This document shows positions 13,978 to 22,275 of a stretch of DNA of 47,877 nucleotides, piece by piece. A model generated the notes under the pieces. That model did not search any database, had not been told where the DNA came from, and saw nothing but the letters and a program-made list of their open reading frames with translations. Made by a program: the position numbers and the translations under genes. Origin of the DNA: an uncultured delta proteobacterium. Its GTDB lineage: Bacteria > Myxococcota_A > Polyangia > Polyangiales > Ga0077539. Each line of letters starts with the position of its first letter. Position 1 is the first letter of the stretch. The stretch covers positions 1-47,877 of the forward strand of contig CAIMWA010000523.1 in the NCBI GenBank assembly GCA_903845045.1, in the 5' to 3' direction.

Positions 13978-15777
13978 ATGACCGAACCCGAGAAGCGCCC
14001 GGCGGTTCCTCCGCATCCGCTGGTGCGCGCGTCGCGTCGCGTCATCGGCCTCGGCGTGCTCTTCGTCCTATTGGGCCTGCTCTATGCGGCCATGGGCGTA
14101 CCGGCGGGCTTCGGGCTCGCGATGGTCGGCGCGCTGTTCGCGTGGCTGGGGCTGCGTCAGCGGCGCTCGGCGCCGGCGGTGCAGGTCAACAACGCCGCCC
14201 ACGACCTGCTGACCCAAGGTCGCTACGACGAGGCGCTGGCGCTTCTCGAGACCATTCCCGCGGCGTCGCGGCGGGGCCTCGTCGGCATCGCGGTGCTCTC
14301 GCAGCGCGCCTACGTCCACTTCGCCCGGGGCGAGGCGGCGCGCGGCGCCGAGATCCTCTCCGAGGCCCTCGCGATCCCGGTCCCGTGGTTCGCGTGGACC
14401 ACCCGCGACGTCGCGCACGCCGGGCTCCGCGCCAACCGCGCGCTCATGCGGGCCGCCGCCGGTGACGTGACCGGAACGCTCGACGACGCCCGCGCCGTCG
14501 TCGCGACCCGAGACGCCCCGCCGCACGTTCGCGGCAACGCCATGCTGGCGCTCGTGGTCATCGCCGCCCGCAGCGGTGACCGCGCGGAGCTCACGAAGGC
14601 GCTGGCGTCGGCGGCGTCGGGCTTCGATCAGCTCGTGGGACGCGAGGCCGTGCTCGCTCGCACCCTCGCCCGCATGGCCGCCGCGCCCGCGGGAGGCGCC
14701 TACCGCGCCCCGGCGCACGCCGACGGCAGCGAGCTCTCCGACGTGGGACGTTGGATCGTGTCGGTGGTCCCGCAGGCCGCGCCCTTCGCGCCGCGACGGC
14801 TCGCCGTGGAGCCCTGCGACGACGCCGAGGCAGCGCCGACCTACGCCGCGCGGCAATCCATCCGCGCCGACCGCGTCCGCCTTGCGAAGCGCTCCCCGGA
14901 GCCATCGCGCGTCTTCGCCGCGGTCATCGCGGTCGGCATCGTGGCCTCGTCGGCGCTCCTCGCCTACTTCGTCGGACGCGACGCGATGCAGCTCTTTCCG
15001 CTGGTCGCCGCGCTGCCGCTCGCGTTCTTCATCTTCTTCGCCATACGCCAGAGCCGGCGCATCGCGCGCAGCGTCGTGATCGCACAGTCGCTCTACGCGA
15101 GCGGGCGCGACGCCGACGCGACGGCGCTGCTCGCGAAGGGCACGCGCGCCATGGCCCACACCAACGCGGCGCTCGCAGGCCTGGCCCTCGCCGAGGCCAC
15201 GGAGCGCGTCGGTGACCTCGACGCCGCCCTCGACCACTGCGACCGAGCCCTCGGACGCATCTCGAAGCAGGCCACGGCCAAGGCCAGCGCCAACGACCTG
15301 CTGCTTCCGGGCCTGGTGTCGATGCGCGCACGCCTGCTCGCCGCGCTCGGGCGCACCGACGAGGCCACCGCGGAGCTCGAGCTCCTCGGGACGGAGCACC
15401 CGACGTACCCGTTCCTGACGTCGGCGCGGCTGGTGATCCGCGTGCTGCTGGCGCTGCACCGCGGCGATCGGGCGCGGGCGCGGGCCCTGGTGCGCTCGCG
15501 ACGCCACGACACGGCGATGGCGGCGCACGTCGAGACGCTCTTCGCGCTGCTCCTGGCCGAGGGCGGCTGGATCGAGGCCGAGGGCGAGCGCGAACGCCTC
15601 GCCACGGACCTCGCGAAGCACCCCGGACGCCGGGCGTGGATCGAGCGCGTCGCCCCGGGCCTCGGTGCCATGGTGGCCGCTCCGTCGGGCGTGCGCGCCG
15701 GCGAGCCCGCGGGCGATGCGTCGGAGCTCGTCGACGACGAGACCGAGGCCGCGCGCCGCGAGCGTCGAGGGTCGTAG
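13978..15777 (+). CDS. Membrane protein with TPR-like repeats
   Basis: The 599-residue protein has two adjacent transmembrane segments near the N-terminus (about residues 22-58) and a second hydrophobic pair around residues 312-360 followed by basic residues. The soluble stretches between and after are Ala/Leu-rich helical repeats such as AHDLLTQGRYDEALALLETIP and LGRTDEATAELELLG, which look like tetratricopeptide repeats used for protein contacts. The ATG at 13978 is preferred because upstream in-frame sequence belongs to the palindromic element. The family is not recognised. It follows recCBD on the same strand but the palindromic element lies between them, so co-transcription is uncertain. 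Confidence 0.7.
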   Translation: MTEPEKRPAVPPHPLVRASRRVIGLGVLFVLLGLLYAAMGVPAGFGLAMVGALFAWLGLRQRRSAPAVQVNNAAHDLLTQGRYDEALALLETIPAASRRGLVGIAVLSQRAYVHFARGEAARGAEILSEALAIPVPWFAWTTRDVAHAGLRANRALMRAAAGDVTGTLDDARAVVATRDAPPHVRGNAMLALVVIAARSGDRAELTKALASAASGFDQLVGREAVLARTLARMAAAPAGGAYRAPAHADGSELSDVGRWIVSVVPQAAPFAPRRLAVEPCDDAEAAPTYAARQSIRADRVRLAKRSPEPSRVFAAVIAVGIVASSALLAYFVGRDAMQLFPLVAALPLAFFIFFAIRQSRRIARSVVIAQSLYASGRDADATALLAKGTRAMAHTNAALAGLALAEATERVGDLDAALDHCDRALGRISKQATAKASANDLLLPGLVSMRARLLAALGRTDEATAELELLGTEHPTYPFLTSARLVIRVLLALHRGDRARARALVRSRRHDTAMAAHVETLFALLLAEGGWIEAEGERERLATDLAKHPGRRAWIERVAPGLGAMVAAPSGVRAGEPAGDASELVDDETEAARRERRGS

Positions 15778-15790
15778 GAACCCGCGGGGA

Positions 15791-16537
15791 TCAGGGCGAA
15801 GGCGTCGTCGCCCAGCCGCAGCCCCGCGCGAACGCGTCGGGGCCGGCGTCGTGATAGGCCTGCGCCCAGTCCGTGTAGAAGTGCAGCGTGCGGTGCACGA
15901 AGTCCGCGATCTCGGGGTCCGCGGCGGCGGCGGCGGTCATCCAGGCCGCGTTGGGGTCGATGAGCCCCGTGGCGTTGCCGAGCCCCGGCACCTTCGTCGC
16001 CATGCGGTGGATGCCCGGCGCCTCGGCCCAACGGTCCGCGGGGTCGGCCATGGGGCGCATGCCGGGCTGGTCCGACCACGCCTCGACGAAGGTCGTCTCG
16101 CCCTGGTCGTTGAAGGTGAATTCCTCGTAGATCGGGCACATCCCGCCGCGGTACTGGAACGAGATGTGGCACCGCGCGAAGGGCTGCACGGTGAACGCCC
16201 GGCAGTCGCGGATCGGCACCGTCGACGGCTCCTGCTGCAGCGCGAGGCGCGTCTGCGGAACGATCCCCGTGCGCAGGTAGCCGGTGAGCAGGTACCAGGG
16301 CGCCCACTCCCAGCGGGCCACGCGCTCCGAGTACGTGGGCACGCGGGCCGGGTCGGCGCGGGTGTCGAGGGTGTCGAAATAGAGGTTCGCCTGGGCGACG
16401 TAGTACGCGGCGTCCTGGTGCGGGCGCAGCGCCGTGGCGAGGGCGCCGGGGTTCGGCGCGGGGGCCGGGTCGGCGCCGCAGCCGTGGGCGACGACGGCGA
16501 GCAGCGCGGCGGCGAGCGGGCGGTACGGTGAGGTCAC
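15791..16537 (-). CDS. Putative lipoprotein of unknown function
   Basis: The GTG at 16537 gives a 248-residue product with a signal peptide ending in a non-classical lipobox A-H-G-C. The open frame continues upstream to an ATG at 16612, but that extension is Arg-rich and lacks signal character. The body contains YYVAQANLYFDTLD, WEWAPWYLLTGY, a Cys-containing CHISFQYRGGMCP and YEEFTFNDQGETTFVEAWSD. The mix of short helices and an acidic curved sheet faintly recalls NTF2/SnoaL-like folds, but I cannot assign it. It converges on the TPR-like membrane protein with only 13 bases between stops and is divergent from the metallopeptidase-like lipoprotein. Confidence 0.65.
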   Translation of the reverse strand: MTSPYRPLAAALLAVVAHGCGADPAPAPNPGALATALRPHQDAAYYVAQANLYFDTLDTRADPARVPTYSERVARWEWAPWYLLTGYLRTGIVPQTRLALQQEPSTVPIRDCRAFTVQPFARCHISFQYRGGMCPIYEEFTFNDQGETTFVEAWSDQPGMRPMADPADRWAEAPGIHRMATKVPGLGNATGLIDPNAAWMTAAAAADPEIADFVHRTLHFYTDWAQAYHDAGPDAFARGCGWATTPSP

Positions 16538-16662
16538 GGGACGAGCGTACGACGACCCCGCGCGGCGTGCGCGCGTCGAGTGGCGACGCGCGAAGGTCCT
16601 GCGCTGCGGCAAACGGGGCTTGGCGCGGAGTCGATGGACCGCTAGAACCGCGCCCTCGCTCC

Positions 16663-17976
16663 ATGCACCCCACGCCGCGATCGATCATCGCCTCCGCGCT
16701 CCTCCTGCTCGCCACCGGCTGCGGCACCTCGGCGTCCAACGGCACGACGCCGCGGGCCGACGCCGCCGTCGACGCCGTGGAGGCCGCCGTCGAGGACACC
16801 GGCAGCGAGGCGCCCGCGGACGTGGGCGTCGACAGCGGTCCGGCGGCGCCGTTTCCGGCGTTCACGCCGGTGAACCCGGTGGTCAACGACTTCGGCGGGC
16901 CGACGCTCATCGCGCCGCGCATCGTGCCGGTGTTCATGAGCGGCGGCGACGCCGGGACGTACCCCTTCGAGGCGCAGCTCCGCACGTTCCTCGGGGCCTA
17001 CCTCGCATCGCCGGAGTGGCTCACGCAGGTCGGCGAGTACGGCGTGCACGCGGGCACCGTGGCGCCGTCGTTGCACAGCACCGGCGCGGGCCTCGGGACG
17101 TCGGCCATCGACTCGGCGCAGATCCACGCGTGGGCGCAGGCGCAGCTTCGCGCGGGCGCCTTCGGCACGACGTCGGCGGGCGACCTCGTGGTGCTCTTCC
17201 TCGACGGCAGCCGTCAGGGCGCCGTGGGACCGACGCAGACGCTCTGCCACACCATCGGCGGGTACCACGAGAGCATCACCGACGCGACCGGGCGCGGCGT
17301 CGCGCTCGCGGTGATCCCCGACTGCTACGACAACCTCGAGATCATCACCAACGCGCTCAGCCATGAGATGGTCGAGGCCGTGACCGACGCGTTCCCGAAC
17401 CGCTTTCCCGCGTTCTACCAGCCGGGCACCATGGACGCTCCGGACGGCGCCTGGGCCATGGCCTACGACGGCGGCGAGGTGGCCGACCTCTGCGAGCAGC
17501 GCTCCGACGCGTCGTACCTCGTGACCTCCCTCGGCCACACGATCCAGCGCACGTGGTCGAACATGGCCGCCGCGGCGAACACCGACCCCTGCGTCCCGGT
17601 GCCGCCGGGATCGGTGTATTTCAACAGCGCGCCGGTGCTTCCGGAGATCGTTCAGCTCACCGGGCCCGACGGCGTGCACACCGTCGGGGCGCGGGGCATC
17701 ACCATCGCGAACGGCGCGTCGGCGATGGTGCCGGTGCAGCTCTTCAGCACCGGCCCCACGAGCGGACCCTGGCAGGTGACGGCGCGGGAGGTTCCGCGCG
17801 CGGGCACCGCCACGGCGCTCCGCTTCACCTGGAACCACACGACCGGACGCAACGGCGACACGCTGCAGCTCAGCATCGCGGTGCGCGCGCGGATCCCCGA
17901 GGGGCGCGTGTTCATCGTGCGCTCGACGCTCGGCGGGCAGTCGACGACCTGGGTCGGCGCCGTCGTGTCTCCGTAG
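16663..17976 (+). CDS. Lipoprotein with HExxE metallopeptidase-like motif
   Basis: The 437-residue protein has a canonical lipobox (LLATGC) and an Ala/Asp/Val-rich linker to about residue 60. A globular domain follows that starts FGGPTLIAPRIVPVFMSGGD. The sequence SHEMVEAVTD places His234 and Glu235 in an HExxE helix followed by Thr-Asp. Similar SHExxEAxTDP segments occur in secreted EXORDIUM-like and metzincin-like proteins. The third metal ligand is not obvious, though Asp242 is a candidate. The C-terminal about 115 residues look like an Ig-like sheet. It is likely a surface lipoprotein with possible zinc-peptidase activity; catalysis is not proven. The gene ends before a strong stem-loop shared with the convergent SGNH gene. 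Confidence 0.72.
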   Translation: MHPTPRSIIASALLLLATGCGTSASNGTTPRADAAVDAVEAAVEDTGSEAPADVGVDSGPAAPFPAFTPVNPVVNDFGGPTLIAPRIVPVFMSGGDAGTYPFEAQLRTFLGAYLASPEWLTQVGEYGVHAGTVAPSLHSTGAGLGTSAIDSAQIHAWAQAQLRAGAFGTTSAGDLVVLFLDGSRQGAVGPTQTLCHTIGGYHESITDATGRGVALAVIPDCYDNLEIITNALSHEMVEAVTDAFPNRFPAFYQPGTMDAPDGAWAMAYDGGEVADLCEQRSDASYLVTSLGHTIQRTWSNMAAAANTDPCVPVPPGSVYFNSAPVLPEIVQLTGPDGVHTVGARGITIANGASAMVPVQLFSTGPTSGPWQVTAREVPRAGTATALRFTWNHTTGRNGDTLQLSIAVRARIPEGRVFIVRSTLGGQSTTWVGAVVSP

Positions 17977-18014
17977 GACCTTCCGCGACTCGTCGCACCT
18001 CCGCCAACGGCGTC

Positions 18015-18055
18015 GCGCCCGGATGAAGGTTGGATGCAACCTTCCACCCGGGCGC
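18015..18055. terminator. Long stem-loop between convergent genes
   Basis: GCGCCCGG...AAGGTTG pairs with CAACCTT...CCGGGCGC around a 4-base GATG loop, giving about 17 base pairs with one small bulge. It sits between the metallopeptidase-like gene (plus) and the SGNH gene (minus), where both transcripts end. No U-tract follows on either strand. Confidence 0.65.
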
Positions 18056-18085
18056 ACGCGCATCACGCTTCGTCGTCTCTAGGGT

Positions 18086-20050
18086 TCACGGGTCCGGCGC
18101 GCCATCGTCGAAGACGACGGCCTTCAGGTGCGCGAGGACCTGCACTGCCGTGATGTTGCGCTGGTTGTACCCATACCGCAGCGCCGCATCGGTGAGGTTG
18201 GCACCGTCGTCTCCGTTGTAGATGCTCGGGTGGATCCCGTCGGAGCTGACGCCCTGGTTCATCATCGAGCTCGCGGTGAGCGCCGCCCAGTAGTCCCAGC
18301 GAGGAACGCGCAGCGTGGCCGCGACGGTGGTGACCGCGGTGTTGTATGCCGCCACGCGGGCGCCCAGCGTGGCGTCGTCGCGCCGCGGGGGAATGGTGCT
18401 CAGCACCGGGATCACGCCCGCGGCGAGCGCTTCATTGACGATCTCGGTGAGGTTGTCCTGGTACGTCGCGAGGACGTTGACGCGCTCGAGGTCGTTGGTG
18501 CCGAGCATGATGAGCGCCGCGGCCGGGAGCGTGCGATGGAGCTCGCAGCGGAGCGCGTTGTTGTACGGCGCCGGGCACTCCGCGCGGGTCACCGCTCCGA
18601 GGACGTCGCCGGTGGTCCAGCCCTCGGCGGCAGCGACGCTGTCGATGGAGAACGCGTTCGCGATGCCGCACCACGAAGACGTGCGGCTCGACGCGAAGGT
18701 CGTCGCGCGGAAGAAGCCCAGCGTCGGAGCGAGGTCGCCGTGCGCGCCGAGGGTCTCCACGGAGCATCCGAAGTCGACGAGGAACGACCCCGTCGCGGTG
18801 ATGCTGTCGCCGACCTTGGCGAAGACCCCCGCGCGATTGCCCGCCGCAGCGCCCGCCAGGAACACCGCGCGCAGCCGCGCCTTCAAGGTCGCATCGATGC
18901 GCGGTACGACACCTCCAGCGGGCGTAGAGTCCGCCGTCGAACCCGTGTCGACGGCTGCGTCGACGGCTGCGTCGACGGCTGCGTCGACGGCTGCGTCCGC
19001 GGGGCGGTCCGCGGTGACGTCGACGGCCGCGTCGGCAGGGCGGTCCGCGGTGGCGTCGACGACGTCGGGGGGCGCGTCGGCCGCGGCGTCCACGGCCCCC
19101 GCGTCGGTCGTCGCGCCGTTGTCCGGGGCGCCGTCATCGAAGACGATGGACCGGACGTGCGCGAGAACCTGAAGCGCCGTGAGGTTGCGCTGGTTGTATC
19201 CATAGCGCAGCGCCGCGTCGGTGAAGACCGCGCCGTACTGGCTCTGGTAGATGCTCGGGTGGATCCCGTCGGCGCTGATTCCCTGGTTGAGCATCGCGCC
19301 GCCGTTGAGCGCGACCCAATAGTCCCAGGCTGGTACCTGCTGCGCCGCGGCCACCGCGAGCACCGCGTCGTTGTACGCGGCGACGCGCGCGCCGAGGGCG
19401 CTGCTGTCACGCCGCGGAGGGATGGTGCTGAGCACCGGGATCACCCCCGCGGCGAGGGTCTCGGCGACGATCTCGGTGAGGTTGCTGCGGTAGAGCGCGA
19501 CGTCGTTGAGCCGCTCGAGATCGTTCGTGCCGAGCATGATCAGCGCGGTGGCCGGGAGCACGCGATGGAGCTCGCAGCGCAGCGCGTTGTTGTTCGGTGC
19601 GGGACAGTCCGAGCGCGTGACGGCGCCGAGCACGTCCGCCGTGGTCAAGCCCTCGGCGGCGGCGACGCTGTCGAGGGAGAACGCGTTGGCGACGCCGCAC
19701 CACGCCGAGGTCCGGCTCGCCGCAAACGCCGTGGCCCGGAAGAACGTGATCGTCGGCGCGACCTCGGGGTGCGACCCGAGCACCTCGTCGCTGCAGCCGA
19801 TGTCCGTCAGGAACGACCCGGTTGCCGTGATGCTGTCGCCGATCTTCGCGAAGACGCCCGCTCGATTTCCTGCGGACCGGCCTGCCAGGTACACCGCCCG
19901 CAGCCGGGTCTTCATGGTGGCGTCGATGACCGGCACCACGGTTCGCACCACGACGGACTGCGCGACCGCGCCGAGCTCTCTTCCGTCGCCGGTGCACGCA
20001 GGGAGAACCCCGAATAGACAGACCGCCGCACTCCACCTCGTGACACGCAT
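18086..20050 (-). CDS. Lipoprotein with two tandem SGNH/GDSL-type hydrolase domains
   Basis: The 654-residue protein starts with a lipobox (L-P-A-C, Cys19). It then has two near-copies of an SGNH hydrolase of about 280 residues, joined by an Asp/Ala/Val linker. Each copy carries block I GDSITATGS (residues 71-79 and 414-422), block III MLGTNDLER and block V DGIHPS with the catalytic Asp/His. Both active sites therefore look intact. By eye the copies are roughly 70% identical, indicating internal duplication. SGNH enzymes cleave esters, often from polysaccharides or lipids; the substrate is unknown. The ATG at 20050 is supported by GAGAGG 8 bases upstream and the signal peptide. Confidence 0.88.
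   Translation of the reverse strand: MRVTRWSAAVCLFGVLPACTGDGRELGAVAQSVVVRTVVPVIDATMKTRLRAVYLAGRSAGNRAGVFAKIGDSITATGSFLTDIGCSDEVLGSHPEVAPTITFFRATAFAASRTSAWCGVANAFSLDSVAAAEGLTTADVLGAVTRSDCPAPNNNALRCELHRVLPATALIMLGTNDLERLNDVALYRSNLTEIVAETLAAGVIPVLSTIPPRRDSSALGARVAAYNDAVLAVAAAQQVPAWDYWVALNGGAMLNQGISADGIHPSIYQSQYGAVFTDAALRYGYNQRNLTALQVLAHVRSIVFDDGAPDNGATTDAGAVDAAADAPPDVVDATADRPADAAVDVTADRPADAAVDAAVDAAVDAAVDTGSTADSTPAGGVVPRIDATLKARLRAVFLAGAAAGNRAGVFAKVGDSITATGSFLVDFGCSVETLGAHGDLAPTLGFFRATTFASSRTSSWCGIANAFSIDSVAAAEGWTTGDVLGAVTRAECPAPYNNALRCELHRTLPAAALIMLGTNDLERVNVLATYQDNLTEIVNEALAAGVIPVLSTIPPRRDDATLGARVAAYNTAVTTVAATLRVPRWDYWAALTASSMMNQGVSSDGIHPSIYNGDDGANLTDAALRYGYNQRNITAVQVLAHLKAVVFDDGAPDP
18947..18994. 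repeat. Four perfect 12-bp tandem repeats in the SGNH linker
   Basis: GTCGACGGCTGC is repeated four times head to tail inside the coding sequence. On the coding strand it encodes Ala-Ala-Val-Asp units of the linker joining the two hydrolase domains. Perfect copies of this kind expand and contract by slippage, so linker length may vary between strains. Confidence 0.9.
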
Positions 20051-20317
20051 CGGGACCGCCTCTCGTTGCGACCTTCGTGGGTGCAGCGGCGGACCCCATC
20101 GTCCCGTCGCCACCCGGTCGGCGAGGGAGTCGAGCATCGCTCGTGCCGCGGCGGCATCCGGGGTGGAGAGCGCGACGCCCTCGGGGCTGGCGTCCAACGC
20201 ACGGTCGCTCCCGCCGCATGTGGCGGAAATGCATCCCCTTCGCCGCGCGCCGAACTGGAGTACCTTCGCGCCGCGCGGGGCTCGGGACCGCGCATGTCGC
20301 AACCACGGAGTTCGTTC
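20051..20317. other. Divergent intergenic region between the SGNH and lamin-tail genes
   Basis: Promoters for both genes should lie here. CGGAG at 20306-20310 is the likely ribosome binding site for the lamin-tail gene, 7 bases before ATG 20318, and it decides that start over ATG 20294. On the minus strand about 20091-20204 reads in frame with the SGNH gene with coding-like codon use, but a signal peptide starts only at 20050. Confidence 0.4.
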
Positions 20318-22201
20318 ATGCCGGTCTCGTCGGGTCGTCGGGTGTTCAATCAGAAATTCGCGGGCGTCGTCGTCGCGCTCGCGGCGTCGAGCGCCGGCTG
20401 CGTGTCGCCGGGTGACTCCGTGCGCTGGGGCCAGGTCGCGCAGCCGCTGCTCGGCGACGGCCTCGTCATCAGCCAGGTGTTCGGCGGCGGCGGCAACACC
20501 GGAGCGGCCTGGAACCAGGATTTCGTCGAGCTCTTCAACGCCTCCGGCGCGCCGGTGTCGCTCAACGGACTCTCGTTGCAGTACGCCGGGCAGACCGCGG
20601 CCTTCGCGAGCGCGGGCGACATCACCGCGCTGCCCAACGTGGCCGTTCCCGCCGGCGCGTACTACCTCGTCGCCATGGGCGCCGCGGGGACCGTCGGCGC
20701 CGCCCTTCCGACGCCGAACGCGACGGGGTCGAGCACCCTCGCCGCCACCGCCGGCAAGGTCGCCCTCGCCCGCATCACCACCTCGCTCGGCTGCGGAGGC
20801 ACCGGCGCGCGCTGCACCGCGACGAACGTCGTCGACCTCGTCGGCTACGGCGCCGCGAGCGACTACGAGACGGCGCCCGCGGGCATCCTGAGCAACACCA
20901 CCGCCGCGACGCGCAACGGCGCGGGCTGCACCGACACCAACGACAATTCGAGCGACTTCGGCCGTCCTGCGCCGGCGCCGCGCAACGCGCTCTCGGCGGT
21001 GCACCTCTGCACGGCCACCGATGCCGGCGCGACCGTCGATGCGACGGCGGACATCGTCGACGTTCCCGTCGTCGTCGACGTGCCCGCGGTCGTCGACGTG
21101 CCCGTGGTCGTCGACGTGCCCGTGGTCGTGGACGTTCCCGTGGTCGTCGACGCACCCAGCGATGCCGGCACCGCGACGGACGTCGTCATCACCCCGAGCG
21201 ATGCCGGGCTGCTCGGCCGCGGCCTCGTCATCAGCCAGGTCTTCGGCGGCGGCGGCAACACCGGATCGCCCTACAATCAAGACTTCGTCGAGCTCTTCAA
21301 CGCATCGGACACCGCGGTGTCCCTGCACGGGCTGTCCCTTCAGTACGGAGGCGCCACGGCGGACCTCGGCAGCACGTCCACCACGGGGATCACCGTGCTT
21401 CCGGACGTGACCGTCGCGCCCTGGCACCACTACCTGGTCGCCATGGACGTCGCCGGCACCCTCGGTTCGGCGCTGCCGACCCCGGATTTCAGCGGCCTCA
21501 GCCCCCTCGGATCGACGGACGGCAAGATCGCCCTCACGCGCATGCTCATCACCGTCGGCTGCGGCGGCACCGGACATCGTTGCCCAATGGACAACATCGT
21601 CGACCTCGTGGGGTATGGCGCCGCGAGCGACTACGAGGGCAGCGCGGCGGCCCCGGGGATCAGCAACACCCGCTCGGCGCAGCGCGCCGGCGACGGGTGC
21701 ATCGACACTGGCGACAACGCGGCAGACTTCCACACCGGCGCTCCGCTTCCGCGCAACAGCGGCGTGGCGGCGACGTCGTGCGCCGTCGCGACGGACGCGG
21801 GCGTCGATGCGGGATCCCGCGACGCCGCCACCGACGCGGTCGTCGTCGTGGTCGATGCGGGCACCGACGCGGGCACCGTCGCCGACGCGGGAACCGTCGC
21901 CGACACGGGCACCGCCGACGACGCCGCGAAGTCCGACGCGACCGCCGGCGACGAAGCATCCGCGAACGACGCCGGCGCCGTCGACGGGAGCGTCGTCGCG
22001 ACCACCGACGCGGGAACCGGCGATGCGGCCACCGCGCCGACGGACGACGGCCTCGGCGGCTTCACGAACGCCCGCGCGTCGGCAGGCTGCGCGACCCGGG
22101 GCGCTGGTCCGCGTGGCACCGGAGACGGCTTCGCATCGCTGCTGGTCGCGGCGGTGCTGCTCGCGACGGGACGCCGCAAGGGGCGCGCGGCGGCGCGCTG
22201 A
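20318..22201 (+). CDS. Exported protein with two lamin-tail domains and MYXO-CTERM-like tail
   Basis: The 627-residue product has a signal peptide ending S-S-A-G-C (Cys28), a lipobox-like site. Two lamin-tail domains start near residues 48 and 302, each opening GLVISQVFGGGGNTG, then NQDFVELFNAS and DLVGYGAASDYE. They are separated by a linker of six VVVDVP-type units. The C-terminus has an Asp/Ala/Thr-rich stretch, then GC, Gly-rich residues, a hydrophobic helix (FASLLVAAVLLATG) and Arg/Lys, which matches the MYXO-CTERM sorting layout. Lamin-tail domains in bacteria are usually extracellular and often accompany hydrolases. An alternative start is ATG 20294 (8 residues longer). Having both a lipobox and a C-terminal sorting tail is odd. 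Confidence 0.85.
   Translation: MPVSSGRRVFNQKFAGVVVALAASSAGCVSPGDSVRWGQVAQPLLGDGLVISQVFGGGGNTGAAWNQDFVELFNASGAPVSLNGLSLQYAGQTAAFASAGDITALPNVAVPAGAYYLVAMGAAGTVGAALPTPNATGSSTLAATAGKVALARITTSLGCGGTGARCTATNVVDLVGYGAASDYETAPAGILSNTTAATRNGAGCTDTNDNSSDFGRPAPAPRNALSAVHLCTATDAGATVDATADIVDVPVVVDVPAVVDVPVVVDVPVVVDVPVVVDAPSDAGTATDVVITPSDAGLLGRGLVISQVFGGGGNTGSPYNQDFVELFNASDTAVSLHGLSLQYGGATADLGSTSTTGITVLPDVTVAPWHHYLVAMDVAGTLGSALPTPDFSGLSPLGSTDGKIALTRMLITVGCGGTGHRCPMDNIVDLVGYGAASDYEGSAAAPGISNTRSAQRAGDGCIDTGDNAADFHTGAPLPRNSGVAATSCAVATDAGVDAGSRDAATDAVVVVVDAGTDAGTVADAGTVADTGTADDAAKSDATAGDEASANDAGAVDGSVVATTDAGTGDAATAPTDDGLGGFTNARASAGCATRGAGPRGTGDGFASLLVAAVLLATGRRKGRAAAR
21053..21157. repeat. 18-bp tandem repeats encoding VVVDVP units
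   Basis: Six tandem units of 18 bases (the last 15 bases long), consensus GTCGTCGACGTGCCCGTG with a few changes, encode the six-residue repeat V-V-V-D-V-P between the two lamin-tail domains. Confidence 0.85.
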
Positions 22202-22275
22202 CGGCGGCCTCGAAACCCTCGCAGGAGCCCGTGGTACCGTCGCCGCGGGCGCTTCGGTCCTTCGGAGAGGTCAGC

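Noticed and set aside
16538..16612. Longer start (ATG 16612) for the 15791 lipoprotein
   Set aside because: It adds 25 Arg/His-rich residues in front of a signal peptide that already begins at GTG 16537.
18947..18994. Short perfect tandem repeats as a possible CRISPR array
   Set aside because: The four 12-bp units are head-to-tail with no spacers, lie in frame in a coding linker, and there are no cas genes.
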